Of a stretch of 18,401 nucleotides of DNA, positions 1 through 8,731 are shown piece by piece. The translations under genes were made by a program, and so were the position numbers. The notes beneath the pieces are model-generated. The model worked only from the letters and a program-made list of their open reading frames with translations, searched no databases and was not told the origin of the DNA. The DNA comes from Chrysochromulina tobinii. Lineage: Eukaryota > Haptophyta > Prymnesiales > Chrysochromulinaceae. The stretch covers positions 1 through 18,401 of the forward strand of contig JWZX01003074.1 in assembly GCA_001275005.1 (NCBI GenBank), in the 5' to 3' direction. Within the stretch, counting starts at the first letter, position 1, and the number at the start of each line of letters is the position of its first letter.

Positions 1-91
1 GCCGCCGCCGCCGCCGCCGCCGCCGCCGGCTACACCGCCGCCGCCGCCGCCGCCATCGCCGGCTCCACCGCCGCCGCCGGCCGTCTCGCCG
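1..91. repeat. GCC/GGC trinucleotide microsatellite
   Basis: About 90 bp of almost pure GCC triplets with a few interruptions (GGC TAC ACC, ATC GCC, TCC ACC). On the minus strand it is in frame with the SCFD2-like gene and encodes poly-glycine with scattered Val, Ala and Asp. It continues off the left edge. Confidence 0.9.
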
Positions 92-732
92 GCGCCGTCG
101 AGGCTGCCGCTCGTGTCCAGATCGGAGCTCAGGAGCGGCTCCGCATCCTCGATCGGCAGCAAAAAGGCGCCACTGCCGAGCGGGCACAGCTGTGCCGGCA
201 GCTCAAGGTGACTGACCACCACACGCACCGCCGGCACCGGCCGTGCCGGCGAGCCGCTGGCGCTGGCGGCGGCCTCACAAAGCCATCGGCGCGCCTCCGC
301 CTCGCACGCTTCGTACGCATTGGTGGCCAGGGCGCCCGTCGGCGCCGCGGCCGTCGCGCCATACTCGCGATGCGCCCTCTCCGAGAAGGTGCACGCGATC
401 GTGCAGTCGGTCAGGCGGAAGCCTGAGTGACAGAGCGAAGTGCGCAGCGCAGCGTACGCCTCGGGCAGGAAGCTCGAACAGAGCACGACGGCCCTGTCTG
501 TGGAGGACGCGCCCGCGCCCGGCAGCACCGACGGCGTGCCACTGGCGAGCCGGTCGCCCAGCCGCAAGACGTTGCACACGCCGAGGTCGAGCAGCGCGGG
601 CAGACCGACCGCCCAGGCGAGGGCGCACGCGGCGCGGTCGTCGGCGAAGAGGACGGCGCCGTCGAGAGGGAGCTGCGCCAGTGACTTGCGCCAGAGCTGC
701 GCGAGGTTGGCGTCGCCTGTGGCCACCTGCAT
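1..732 (-). CDS. Sec1/Munc18-like protein, SCFD2 (MIP3) type, N-terminal part
   Basis: An uninterrupted frame of 244 codons runs leftward from the ATG at 732 to the window edge, so the C-terminal part is missing. The start is the first ATG after an in-frame stop. Residues about 20 to 130 follow the opening of animal SCFD2 as I remember it: a beta strand DGAVLFADDRAACALAW, then AVVLCSSFLPEAYAALRTSL, then TIACTFSERAH. Later a segment ending LPAQLCPLGSGAFLLP matches the spacing of the SCFD2 strand with PLLLAP followed by a phenylalanine-rich stretch. SCFD2 and its plant counterpart MIP3 are Sec1-family proteins linked to ER-Golgi tethering and SNARE handling; that role is family knowledge. The frame ends in a poly-glycine run encoded by a GGC microsatellite, probably a flexible loop. 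The family call rests on remembered motifs and could instead be another Sec1-like subfamily. Confidence 0.6.
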   Translation of the reverse strand, partial: MQVATGDANLAQLWRKSLAQLPLDGAVLFADDRAACALAWAVGLPALLDLGVCNVLRLGDRLASGTPSVLPGAGASSTDRAVVLCSSFLPEAYAALRTSLCHSGFRLTDCTIACTFSERAHREYGATAAAPTGALATNAYEACEAEARRWLCEAAASASGSPARPVPAVRVVVSHLELPAQLCPLGSGAFLLPIEDAEPLLSSDLDTSGSLDGAGETAGGGGGAGDGGGGGGGVAGGGGGGGGG

Positions 733-1145
733 AAAAATTTTCTCTTCACAGAAGAAGTTCGTGTTAAAGACCAAGAAACCACATCAGCAAAACCCCCGTG
801 GACCCGAGTCACGGCCGACGATTGATAACTGGAAACTGCCCGCCGAGCCCCCCGCGCGCAAACAGAATGGCAGTCGGAGGTCGCTCGGCGCATGGGTCGG
901 CGGTCGTGGCGGTGCAGGCCGCATACGCACCAACATACCACAGGCGCGGGTGTGCGTGTGGGCGCGGCAGTGCAGGCCGCATGGCCGCACGTTGGCCGCA
1001 CGCACACGTCGCTCGTCGCGACAACGTGTCCAGGCGTGTCCACTGCCGTGATTCACTGTCCTGAGTACGACGTGGAGTGTGTCGTGTCCTCCGGCTCTCA
1101 AGGAAACCTCGCTGTGTGAATTCACAGCTCTCGAGGACTCCTCGC
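733..1145. other. Intergenic: promoter of SCFD2-like gene and 3' end of CREST-like gene
   Basis: About 410 bp between two minus-strand genes. It should hold the 3' UTR of the upstream gene and the promoter and leader of the SCFD2-like gene. The 60 bp just before the start at 732 are AT-rich compared with the rest. A 12-bp direct repeat (TGCAGGCCGCAT) occurs at about 915 and again at about 971. I see no open frame with protein-like composition and no RNA gene. Confidence 0.6.
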
Positions 1146-2515
1146 TTAAGCTGACGAGCGCTTGGGAGGACGCGCGCCGCACTCGTCCAAGGTACGTGCC
1201 TGGATGGCGGCGGCGAAAATGGCGACGCCCGTGCCCACATGAAAGCAAGCGGTCGGTTGCGTGAGGAGCGAGAGAGGTTCGCAACGCAAGTCGAGCACGA
1301 GCCTCTCGAGGATGTGCATCACGAAGCCTGCGGGCAACGCGATCACCGAGATGCCGATCGCGGGCATACAGCCCCAGTGGCGGCGCCAAGCCATGAGGAG
1401 GAGTGCAGGCAGAGGATAGAGCCCAGGCAGCCCACAGTACATGCTGATCTCGAGCGCGGAGATAGTGCGCGGCGTGACGGCGGCGCGAGCGCGCCCTGTG
1501 GGGAAGCCGCTGTGGAATTCGTCCGTGTGGGCGTACGAGCTGCCAAGGAGCGCTGCGGCGAGCGCTACGTACGCTATGCCGACCGCCAGGCTGCCGCGCG
1601 CGTCGCTCGAGCCGGCCAGGGCCAGCAAGGCGCTTGCGGTAAACCGGAAGGGAAAGAAGGCGATGACGGCGTTCATGAGGCCAATGTCAATCATGTGGAC
1701 AGCGGTGCAGTTGGAGGCATGCCATGCGAAGCTTGCGAATGACATGGCGAGGAGCACAAGCCCGAAGGTCGCGTCGAGGAGCTGGAAGGGCCGTGTGGAG
1801 CGGTGCACATTCTCTTCCACAGCGAGGCAAAGCAACCCGAGCGCCGTGTACGCATACGGAAGGTCTGCGCGGGATCACGCCGAGACTCGAGGCCGACCGT
1901 TAGGTGACCGTTAGGTGGATGAGGTCGCCCAAGAGGTGGAGCGACCCTCTCCGACGGAAGCGCACGCGCGCAGGTCGAGCTGGGCGCCGACGCACTCGAC
2001 CAAAAGTTGGCGGGGTGGCGTACTGCCGACCCGTGCCGCGTCGCCTCGCAGAACATCATGTGGTACACGCATACGCGCTGCGCGCATTCGCCCCAGACGG
2101 TCGGCGGCAGCACGTGCTCCGCCGTCATCAAGCCGAGCGTCACAAGCGCGCACAGCAGTATCCACGCGCACAGGGTCGCCGGCGTCACCGCCGAGAGCGA
2201 GCGCGGCAGCGCCGAGGTGCGCTGCCACGGCGTGCAGAGCATGAGTGGCACGACCGCAATCGTAAGCGTCACGAGCAGGAGTGGGCCGCACGCGATGATC
2301 ATCGCGCCCACAGGATCCTCGAGGAAGGGCGGCAGCGCGGATGTCGCGAGGCCCGCCTTGTACTGCGGGCATTCGCACCCGGTCATGGTCGACTGGCATG
2401 CGCCGCCGCGGTCCCATTCGCACGGCGTCACGGCGCACAGCTCTTGCGGCTCGGCGCCATCGGCGCAGAGCTGCGCGCACGATGCGTTGGCGGCTGAGGA
2501 GGGAGCGGCACCCAT
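1146..2515 (-). CDS. Multi-pass membrane protein of the CREST (ceramidase/PAQR/TMEM8-like) type with Cys-rich ectodomain
   Basis: Two exons, 2515-1996 and 1864-1146, give 412 residues in frame. The start is the only ATG in the upstream open frame. The N-terminal 60 residues carry seven closely spaced cysteines, consistent with a disulfide-rich extracellular domain. About eight hydrophobic segments follow, beginning with VGAMIIACGPLLLVTLTIAV. In the second exon SFASFAWHASNCTAVHMID has the S-x3-H and downstream Asp of the CREST superfamily, and near the C-terminus TACFHVGTGVAIF resembles the HALWHVLTG segment of alkaline ceramidases, but the first of the two usual histidines is Thr here. The superfamily includes lipid hydrolases and receptors. 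The splice was chosen because GTGCGT matches the donors of neighbouring introns and restores frame; GTACGC at 2028 is a worse fit. Substrate is unknown, and the missing histidine may mean altered or lost metal binding. Confidence 0.55.
1865..1995 (-). other. Intron of CREST-like gene, 131 nt, phase 1
   Basis: Donor TCGA/GTGCGT, acceptor CGCGCAG/ACC. An exact 11-bp tandem pair (plus-strand GACCGTTAGGT at 1895-1905 and 1906-1916) places two CTAAC branch-point-like motifs about 35 to 50 nt before the acceptor. Borders are inferred from frame and motif only. Confidence 0.55.
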
Positions 2516-2797
2516 GATGATGCGACGCAAAGCAGGCGTCCGTCGGGAGAAAGACAAGACACCGCGGAAGGTGGCGTGGCGACAAACAAATTCCGCAATC
2601 AGGTTTCGTTCTTTCGGAGTGCACTTACCACGGAGTGACCACGTCTCCGTACGTGTATCCCCGCTTTGTCCCCGCACAATATACAAAAGCTCCGATCTGC
2701 CAGCCGTTAACGCAGCGCCACCCCACAGGAGCTTTCTGCGTTCATCTGCCCCTGAAGCCTGAACGCTGTCGTTCGCCGCTTCGCCCGCGGTCGTTCG

Positions 2798-4590
2798 CTA
2801 ATTCGTCGTCGATCGCACCTTTGCACGCCGGCGTCGTCGCCCCCGTCCGCGACCCTTTCCGGGGATCACGGGGGCCGCGTCAGCCTCCTCCGCCGTAACC
2901 TCCGCCGGTGCGCGTGCGGCAGGCGTCTCGGAAGCGGAGGCCGCCACTCGCAAAGAGAAGACTTGGAGGTTCGTCGCGTCCGCGCCCCCGAGCAGAAGCG
3001 ACATGAGCTTGAACTTGTGCTCCCCGGAGGAGGTGCCCGCGCTGATGTGGAGATGAACTCGACAACAGCCGTCGGCCTTATCGGCGGCGCGGCGCGCCGG
3101 GCGCAGCGGCAGCCGACGCACGTCCGTCACCGACACGCCATCCTTGATGTCGTGCGCATCAATCACATCGGGAGTGCACGAGCACTGGCCGTCGCAATGG
3201 AGACGCGCACGCCCCATGTGCTCATATGAGCGTAGGAAGCCCAGCCAGAGCACTTGCGGGGGTTTGGTGCGTGCCCCTTCCGTCGGCCACGGCAGGCAGA
3301 GCGAGAGTGACTTGCCAACCCCAACAGCAAGGTAGCCCAGCTTTCCCTTGCCCCGGCCCTCGTCAGTCAGGTTGAAGCCTCCCAAATCCGAAGCCTCGAC
3401 GTAACGAGAGAGCATCTCGCCACGCGCGCACACGCTCGACGCCATCGCGAAGCCCTCGGCGCCGTAGTAGGGCGTCGGCAGCACCACGGCGGCGCTCGCG
3501 GCGGCGCTCGGGCCCGATGGCCCCACCAGCGCGTTCGCCGCCGTGCCCGCGGCAGCGCTGACCGACGGCAGCACCACGGCAGCGCTGGCCGTCGCTCCGC
3601 GGCAGCCGTCGGCGGTGATGTCGGCGGTGCTGGCGGCAGCGCCACGAGCATACGTGGGCGAAAGGAGGCGGTGGAGGATGAGCTGTGCCAGAAAGGTGTG
3701 CCCCACACCGTTCGGGTGCTTGCAGTCGTTCATAAACGTCGGGATCGCGATCACGCCCGCGCGCACCTGATGAGGAAGGTCATCAGAGGTCACCAGAGGT
3801 CACCAGAGGTCATCAGAGAGGCATCAGAGGCATCATCAACGTCGGATCGCCATCACGCCCGCGCGCGCACCGCCCCAACGAGTGCAGCGCGCATCGAGAC
3901 GAGCGGAACGTCGTAGTGCCTGCACAAGGCCGCGATCTCGTCCTCGTCGGCGGCGAGGTTGTCGGGCTTGCCCACGTGGTTGATCTTGCCCATGGTCTGC
4001 GCCGCCCATTGCGTCCGATTGCGCGCCATATCCAACGGCCACTTGCGAGACCAGCACTTGTCAGTGCGCCCGTCGTGGGGCCGAATAGCGCGCCAGCGGT
4101 GCGCGTTTACGACGATGAGCGCGGGCGCGCGCGGGTGGGACAGCAGCTTGCGCAGTAGCCGCTCAAACGACGCCGGTGAGCGATCCGTGTTCACCGCGTA
4201 CTCGAGCAGCACGAGCTCGACGTCGGCGGCAAGGTGGTCGTGCACGCAGTGCTCCATGTAAGTCGGCCCGGTGCCGGGCACGCCGCCGTTATGGTGTGCA
4301 TGGCCGCCCGCCACCGGGAAGCGCTTGTTGAGCGCAAACGCCACCTTGCGGTGGTACAAGAAATCGGCCGCAGAGCCTGAGCCCGCCGCGTAGCTTGAGC
4401 CCGCCGTGATGGAGCCTCCCACGGCGCTCATGCTGACCCTGCGGCCGGCCAAGAGCGCAGCCCGCAAACACGAAAGGGGTGCGTCAATGCCGGCGTGCTC
4501 GATGCCACTCGCGACCAGCGACGAGTTGAGCAGCGTGTGAGCCTGAGGCCACACGCTGCGAAGCATGGCGTCGTCGATCAGGGTGCCCAT
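2798..4590 (-). CDS. SGNH/GDSL-like hydrolase with C-terminal beta-rich domain
   Basis: Exons 4590-3871 and 3766-2798 join in phase 0 to give 562 residues. Exon 1 holds the SGNH blocks: VSMSAVGGSITAG with nucleophile candidate Ser60, NGGVPGTG at 101-108 (oxyanion glycine block), and LLEYAVN at 128-134 (block III Asn). Exon 2 opens with MNDCKHPNGVGH, giving the D-x-x-H catalytic pair Asp254 and His257. The catalytic residues therefore lie on both exons, which strongly supports the splice. The C-terminal half (GYLAVGVGKSLSLCLPW, LGFLRSYEHMGRARLHC, HKFKLMSLLLGG) looks like the accessory beta domain of many algal and plant members; a basic GRGRGRRRRR tail follows. These enzymes usually cleave esters, often acetyl groups on polysaccharides, so a link to the neighbouring glycosyltransferase is possible but unproven. 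No signal peptide is evident; an upstream exon could be missing. Confidence 0.8.
3476..3586. repeat. Imperfect 21-bp direct repeat inside SGNH exon 2
   Basis: The 21-bp word CGGCAGCACCACGGCRGCGCT occurs at 3476-3496 and 3566-3586, 90 bp (30 codons) apart and in frame. It encodes ASAAVVLP twice within an Ala-rich, low-complexity insert that separates the catalytic DxxH block from the C-terminal domain. Confidence 0.8.
3767..3870 (-). repeat. Intron of SGNH hydrolase, 104 nt, copy of the exon 2 start plus 10-bp repeats
   Basis: Donor GGGGCG/GTGCGC, acceptor CTCATCAG/GTGCGC. The first 37 nt of the intron (3870-3834) are nearly identical to the first 36 nt of exon 2 (3766-3731), an offset of 104 bp, exactly the intron length. 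The remaining part is 10-bp tandem units (plus-strand CAYCAGAGGT) from about 3775 to 3830. Confidence 0.85.
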
Positions 4591-4747
4591 TGTTTTGGGA
4601 GTGAATACAACCTATGGCTGTGAACGTCACGCGAACCCCCGGCATGTTCCTGCGCGCACCCTTCTTTCAACCCCCTCTTCACGCTGACCTTCACGCGTCA
4701 CTACCTCGCCTTTTCGCCCTCTCCGCGCGCCGCCCCTTGTGGACATC
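4591..4747. promoter_or_regulatory. Divergent promoter region between SGNH hydrolase and GT77 genes
   Basis: Only 157 bp separate the two divergent start codons, so both leaders and a shared or bidirectional promoter must lie here unless 5' exons are further away. I see no TATA box. The plus-strand side is pyrimidine-rich (CTTTCAACCCCCTCTTC and CCTTTTCGCCCTCTCC). Confidence 0.45.
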
Positions 4748-7231
4748 ATGGCAAGGACCATGGTGCTCGTAATGACGCTCAGCTCCGTGTCGGTGCTGCT
4801 CTTGCTGGCGGGTAACCAGCGACCTACGACCACGTTCCGCGACTACCGGCCCGCGGCGTCCGAGATCTGGGCCACGGCGGCAGTCGCAGTGAGCAGCGCG
4901 GGCGACACGTTGACAGAGGCGGCGGCAGGCGCGGTGTCCGCAGCGTCAGAAGCCGCACAAGCCGCCGTCGATGCCGCGAGCAGCGCCTTCACGCCGGGCA
5001 CTGCCTCGACGAGCGAAGATCCAACAAAGGCGGCGATCTTGGGATTCGCGGCATCCGAGGCTCAGCGGAGCCGCGGCTCGACTGAGAGCGCGGCCGACGA
5101 CCCGGCGACGTGGTGCCGCGCGGCGGCGCGCGAACACGGCGTGCAAGTCGGCGTGTCATGGGGCACACTCAGCGAAACGCAGCAGCGCGAGTGGACGGAC
5201 AACCGTTGCGACCAGCGGGTGCGACCAGCACGTGGATGGGGCGAGGGCACAAGCGCGACCTCCCCGGCCGGCGCCGCTGACGCAGCGCCGTCCGGCGCGG
5301 CCGGCACCGCGGTCGCGGGCGCTTCGGCGTGCAATCGCGACCATTCGAAGGCGCTGCAGCCGACGGACCTCCTGTGCCGCGTGCCCGTGGGCGAGCTCGC
5401 CTTTGTCTCCCTCGCCAACGCGGCGTACGGCGAGCTCGCCATCAACTGGGCGCTGCTACTGCTGCCGGTGCTCGAGCGGGTAGGGCACGGAGATCGAGCG
5501 GTCATCGCGTCGCTCGACGCCGAGGGCGTCGCCATGTTCACGAAGCGCAAGCTGCCCACGATGTCGACGTCGGGCTTTGGCGGCATCACCTTCGACACGC
5601 GCGGCGCGTTCAAGGGTCAAATGGATGGCTTCCGCTGGCGTACGGGTGCCTTCCGAGAGTATGGTGTGACCAAGGCAGCGGTCATCATCTGGCTGCTTCG
5701 CAGTGGGCGCGACGTGTGCATGTCGGACGTGGACGCGGCGTGGATCTCGACGCCGTACGCGCTCATGCAAACGGTCCCCGAGGCTGACGTGCTTTCGGGC
5801 ACAGATTGCTTGCATGTGCCTTGGGACGCTGACCGGAGTCCGCGCAAGAACACGGTCAAGAACTGCGGCCACCAGTCGGGGAGCGATGCGTCCGCATGGT
5901 TCAACACGGGGGTGATGATCTTCCGAGCGCGCGCACGCACGATCGACTTGATGATCGAGTGGCGCGACTTGATGGACTCCATCAAGGGCGATGCCCAAAT
6001 CGATGACCAGCTCACGTTCAACCAACTCATCGGCACTGTCTGGGCCCAGGGCAGGAACCTCAAGGATCGGTTCAAGCAATTTTACCCGCTCAAGCCGGCC
6101 AGCGCGGACGGTAGAGTCGTGTTCGATGGGAACGGGACGCGGCGCGTGCACGCGGTGCCCGCGTCCGCCTTTTGCTCGGCGCACGTGTACCATGTGCAAC
6201 AGTCCGCTGACCCGAAGGCCTGCCTGGTGCTTCACCTCACGTTCGTTGAGGGCTGGCCGAAGAACCCAGCCAAGTACTGGCGACTGCGCGAGGCCGGGCT
6301 TCTCGCGGTGCGTCCCGAACCATTCGATGGCAAGTACCTCTCGTTCACGCCGCCGCAGCCGCGCTTGATACCTCCCGAGCGCCAGCTTCCGGATCCGCCG
6401 AAGACGAGCGACGGCAAGGGATGGTCGGTCGCCAACGCGCTGCTCTGGTCGCCACGGCTCGCCGCGCATCTCCACCTCATCGACCGACACATTGCGGCGC
6501 TGCGCAACGCGATCGGGATCGCGAGAGCTCTTGGCCGACAGCTTGTCATGCCGCGGATGCTCTGCCTGTGCGAGCGCGCGGAGGGCCCCACCGCCATCCT
6601 ACCCCAGTGTACGATTGAGGGTGCGTCGACACCGGTGCCCCACGTGTGTCCTCTTGAGTCGGTGTACGACGTGGCGCGCGTCGAGAACATCTGGCACCGC
6701 AACTACCTGCAGCTGCGCCCGTGGACCTTCCTGAACAATACCATCCACCCCGCGCCCACCGGTTCGCGTCCTTTCGACCTCGCCGCCGATGTGCTCACCG
6801 TCCGCTGGCACGCGGAGGGGGTGGCGGCGGCAGCCCTCTCGAGCGACAGAATTAGGGAACATGCGGCCTCAACCAAGGAGCTCACCATCGCTCGCGGCCT
6901 CTCCGACGTGCAGCTGCAGCAGGCGGTGGCGGAGGCTGGCGTGTCGGACGCGCGCGTCATTCACTTGGAGAGCGCCGAAGGGGTCTTCGGTGGCTTCGAG
7001 GCCGTCGGCGCCACCAATGACTTCCAAAAAGCGATCATGAGCGACCTTCTCGGCGGTTGGAGTGCGACTTGGTGCTGCACCAGCTGGAACAAGCCGGCGG
7101 GCACTCTCAAATTCAAGCGACCGCTGGTGCTGCCCTCTGGGCGGGGGGCGCGCGGACCCAAAGTCGTGCACGACTTACCCGAGAAGCGCGAGTGCTACTG
7201 GCAAGACCAGAGCGACTGCAACCTCATCTAG
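4748..7231 (+). CDS. GT77-family glycosyltransferase, XEG113-like (extensin/hydroxyproline arabinosyltransferase type)
   Basis: An intronless frame of 827 residues from ATG 4748 (context ATCATGG). Residues about 4 to 19 form a hydrophobic signal anchor, as in type II Golgi enzymes. An Ala-rich stem follows to about 200. The catalytic domain begins near LCRVPVGELAFVSLANAAYG (about 208) and contains the metal- and sugar-nucleotide-binding motif SDVDAAW with D327 and D329, then WFNTGVMIFRA, QIDDQLTFNQL and HLTFVEGWPKNP. After about residue 555 a second conserved part contains IARALGRQLVMPRMLCLCER and a CPLESVYDV segment, which matches the XEG113 layout rather than the shorter RRA/RGXT type. XEG113 adds arabinose to hydroxyproline-linked arabinosides on wall glycoproteins in plants. 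In an alga the acceptor may be a scale or surface glycoprotein; that is inference. The divergent SGNH hydrolase may be co-regulated. Confidence 0.8.
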   Translation: MARTMVLVMTLSSVSVLLLLAGNQRPTTTFRDYRPAASEIWATAAVAVSSAGDTLTEAAAGAVSAASEAAQAAVDAASSAFTPGTASTSEDPTKAAILGFAASEAQRSRGSTESAADDPATWCRAAAREHGVQVGVSWGTLSETQQREWTDNRCDQRVRPARGWGEGTSATSPAGAADAAPSGAAGTAVAGASACNRDHSKALQPTDLLCRVPVGELAFVSLANAAYGELAINWALLLLPVLERVGHGDRAVIASLDAEGVAMFTKRKLPTMSTSGFGGITFDTRGAFKGQMDGFRWRTGAFREYGVTKAAVIIWLLRSGRDVCMSDVDAAWISTPYALMQTVPEADVLSGTDCLHVPWDADRSPRKNTVKNCGHQSGSDASAWFNTGVMIFRARARTIDLMIEWRDLMDSIKGDAQIDDQLTFNQLIGTVWAQGRNLKDRFKQFYPLKPASADGRVVFDGNGTRRVHAVPASAFCSAHVYHVQQSADPKACLVLHLTFVEGWPKNPAKYWRLREAGLLAVRPEPFDGKYLSFTPPQPRLIPPERQLPDPPKTSDGKGWSVANALLWSPRLAAHLHLIDRHIAALRNAIGIARALGRQLVMPRMLCLCERAEGPTAILPQCTIEGASTPVPHVCPLESVYDVARVENIWHRNYLQLRPWTFLNNTIHPAPTGSRPFDLAADVLTVRWHAEGVAAAALSSDRIREHAASTKELTIARGLSDVQLQQAVAEAGVSDARVIHLESAEGVFGGFEAVGATNDFQKAIMSDLLGGWSATWCCTSWNKPAGTLKFKRPLVLPSGRGARGPKVVHDLPEKRECYWQDQSDCNLI

Positions 7232-7810
7232 TCGCCACGGGCGTCGCGCGCGCCGCCCCTGTGCTCTCGAGTCTCGTGCGCAGGGCAGAGACACACTTGG
7301 ATCGGAAAGCCGCGCACGGTCTTCAACCTACTGGTAGGGACCAAAGGCGCGTCGCGACGAGCGCCCAACGACGAGCCGGGCGCCGATACGTACCGTAGTC
7401 AATCGTTTAACAGTCGGTCGGGTGTGTCTCAGACGCACGGTCGTCGGTCGACGGTTCTCGGAACGGAACTGTCGGCGGCCTCGGCGTCGGCCGTCGCGCG
7501 CGCGCGGCGCGGCAGCCCCAGCGGCGCGAGAGCGGGTGTGGCGAATCGTATTACATTTCGCCCATAATAAATCATCGTATTATCGGCGTTATCCCTGCGG
7601 GTGCCCCCCCTCCCCGCCCGTCATGCCCCGTACCCCCTCGCCGAGCCCGCGCCCCGGCGATCGGGACGGTGAACGCTAGAACGTAGAACTAGAAGTACAT
7701 CTCAACACTCACCAATCAAATAGCTTCCAATCCATCCACCACATACGACGACGGCACCACCTTCAAATCCCCCACTGCACACCCCTTCATCGTCCTTTAC
7801 GGCAGCTCGT
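7232..7810. other. Intergenic between convergent GT77 and GST-like genes
   Basis: About 580 bp holding two facing 3' ends. 7232-7540 is very GC-rich. A short AT-rich patch at about 7547-7585 includes AATAAA at about 7566 on the plus strand, a candidate polyadenylation signal for the GT77 gene. 7690-7800 is CA/pyrimidine-rich and unlike the rest, probably 3' UTR of the GST-like gene. No convincing coding frame. Confidence 0.5.
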
Positions 7811-8731
7811 TCAGATCAAACTCACACTCACCGGTGTGGCGTTGGCGCCTCGGCCGCATATGTTGTACACGCGCAAGATATGCTGCCCAATGCCCGTGCT
7901 ACGCCACGCAGCGACGCGTGCTCGGCTTTCTTCGTCCTGACTGAGCCACTGACTCCACACCGCGTTAAAGCGGCCGTCGCAGTAGCCAGATGGCATCACG
8001 CATGGCGCCAGAATGGCGGCGATCGCAATGTCCGCAGCCCCGGCTGTCGCTCCGCCAAAGAATGGCGTCTCAAGTGCTGCGAGCTGCTCTCCCAGCTGGC
8101 GCAGCCCCGCGTTCAGCTCGTCCTCAACCTGCGCCATGTGTGCGGCGTCCTCGAGGCGCATGCTCTTCTTCATCGAGGCTCCAAACGGCCCACCGATCCA
8201 TTTCCAGCATATCTTCCACAGCCGACCTGTTTCGAATGTCAGCAGCCCATCCCACACATTCTTATTCGCGGGCTTGAGCAGGCCACGATATGCCATGGAG
8301 CGAGCATACGCACCCAGTTTGGTATCCAAGAGCTCCTTGAGCTCCGGAGTCAGGCCATCCATGCTCCACCCAACTTTCGACGCACTTGCGCTGAGGATGC
8401 TCCACGAGTCAACGAGGATGGTGCCATCCGGCATGGCGCACACAGGGACACCAGTCGGTGACCCTCCAGGCGGCCCGCCAGGCTTGCCTGGCATCATCCT
8501 CGACGACGTCGAAATGTGAGTCCCACCGTTTCCAAAGCGAAGCGCTAGCGTTGGAAGCACGTGTGCGCCTGGGGGGCATGCAATCTCGTCGAATGGTCCA
8601 CATGCGGCCATACTCCACCGGGCAAGTTCACAGAAATTGGAGTATGGAATTGTGACCAGCTGAGGTCGCTGCGTTTCCACCGCGCGCGCCAAGAGGTCTG
8701 GCTGTGTGGCTTTGGCGATCCTGGGCAACAT
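7811..8731 (-). CDS. Glutathione S-transferase-like protein
   Basis: From ATG 8731 this reads 306 residues. Near residue 27, VTIPYSNFCELARWSM is the thioredoxin-fold opening of GSTs (IPYSPFCxxVRW type), with Cys rather than Ser/Tyr as likely catalytic residue. The second half of that fold is GVPVCAMPDGTILVDSWSI, matching the vPxL...D....eS.aI element. A glycine/proline-rich loop (MPGKPGGPPGGSPTG) separates the two parts. The C-terminal helical domain includes LEDAAHMAQVEDELNAGLRQ and FFGGATAGAADIAIAAIL (the N-capping GxTxxxAD motif). It probably conjugates or reduces thiol substrates in the cytosol or an organelle; substrate unknown. The frame stays open upstream to 8781, directly after a CACACAG acceptor-like site preceded by an 11-bp tandem repeat, so a short 5' exon (possibly with ATG at 8934) may add an N-terminal extension. 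Confidence 0.75.
   Translation of the reverse strand: MLPRIAKATQPDLLARAVETQRPQLVTIPYSNFCELARWSMAACGPFDEIACPPGAHVLPTLALRFGNGGTHISTSSRMMPGKPGGPPGGSPTGVPVCAMPDGTILVDSWSILSASASKVGWSMDGLTPELKELLDTKLGAYARSMAYRGLLKPANKNVWDGLLTFETGRLWKICWKWIGGPFGASMKKSMRLEDAAHMAQVEDELNAGLRQLGEQLAALETPFFGGATAGAADIAIAAILAPCVMPSGYCDGRFNAVWSQWLSQDEESRARVAAWRSTGIGQHILRVYNICGRGANATPVSVSLI

Noticed and set aside
411-1043. 210-codon minus-strand open frame overlapping the SCFD2-like gene
   Set aside because: Ser/Arg/Cys-rich shadow of the real frame, which is open from 732 to the edge and matches a known family.
2502-2628. Consensus donor GTAAGT at 2628 (minus) with CTCCCTCCTCAG acceptor at about 2502
   Set aside because: Splicing it would remove the only ATG of the CREST-like gene. 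The upstream sequence offers only an ATG (about 2740) with a stop after about a dozen codons. It may be a chance match or a 5' UTR signal, but it is unsupported.
1904-2762. Long plus-strand frames rich in Arg opposite the CREST-like gene
   Set aside because: Composition typical of antisense shadows in GC-rich coding DNA, with no motif; the minus strand has the transmembrane pattern.
5456-6490. 344-codon minus-strand frame opposite the GT77 gene
   Set aside because: Antisense shadow; the plus-strand frame contains the DxD motif and family landmarks.
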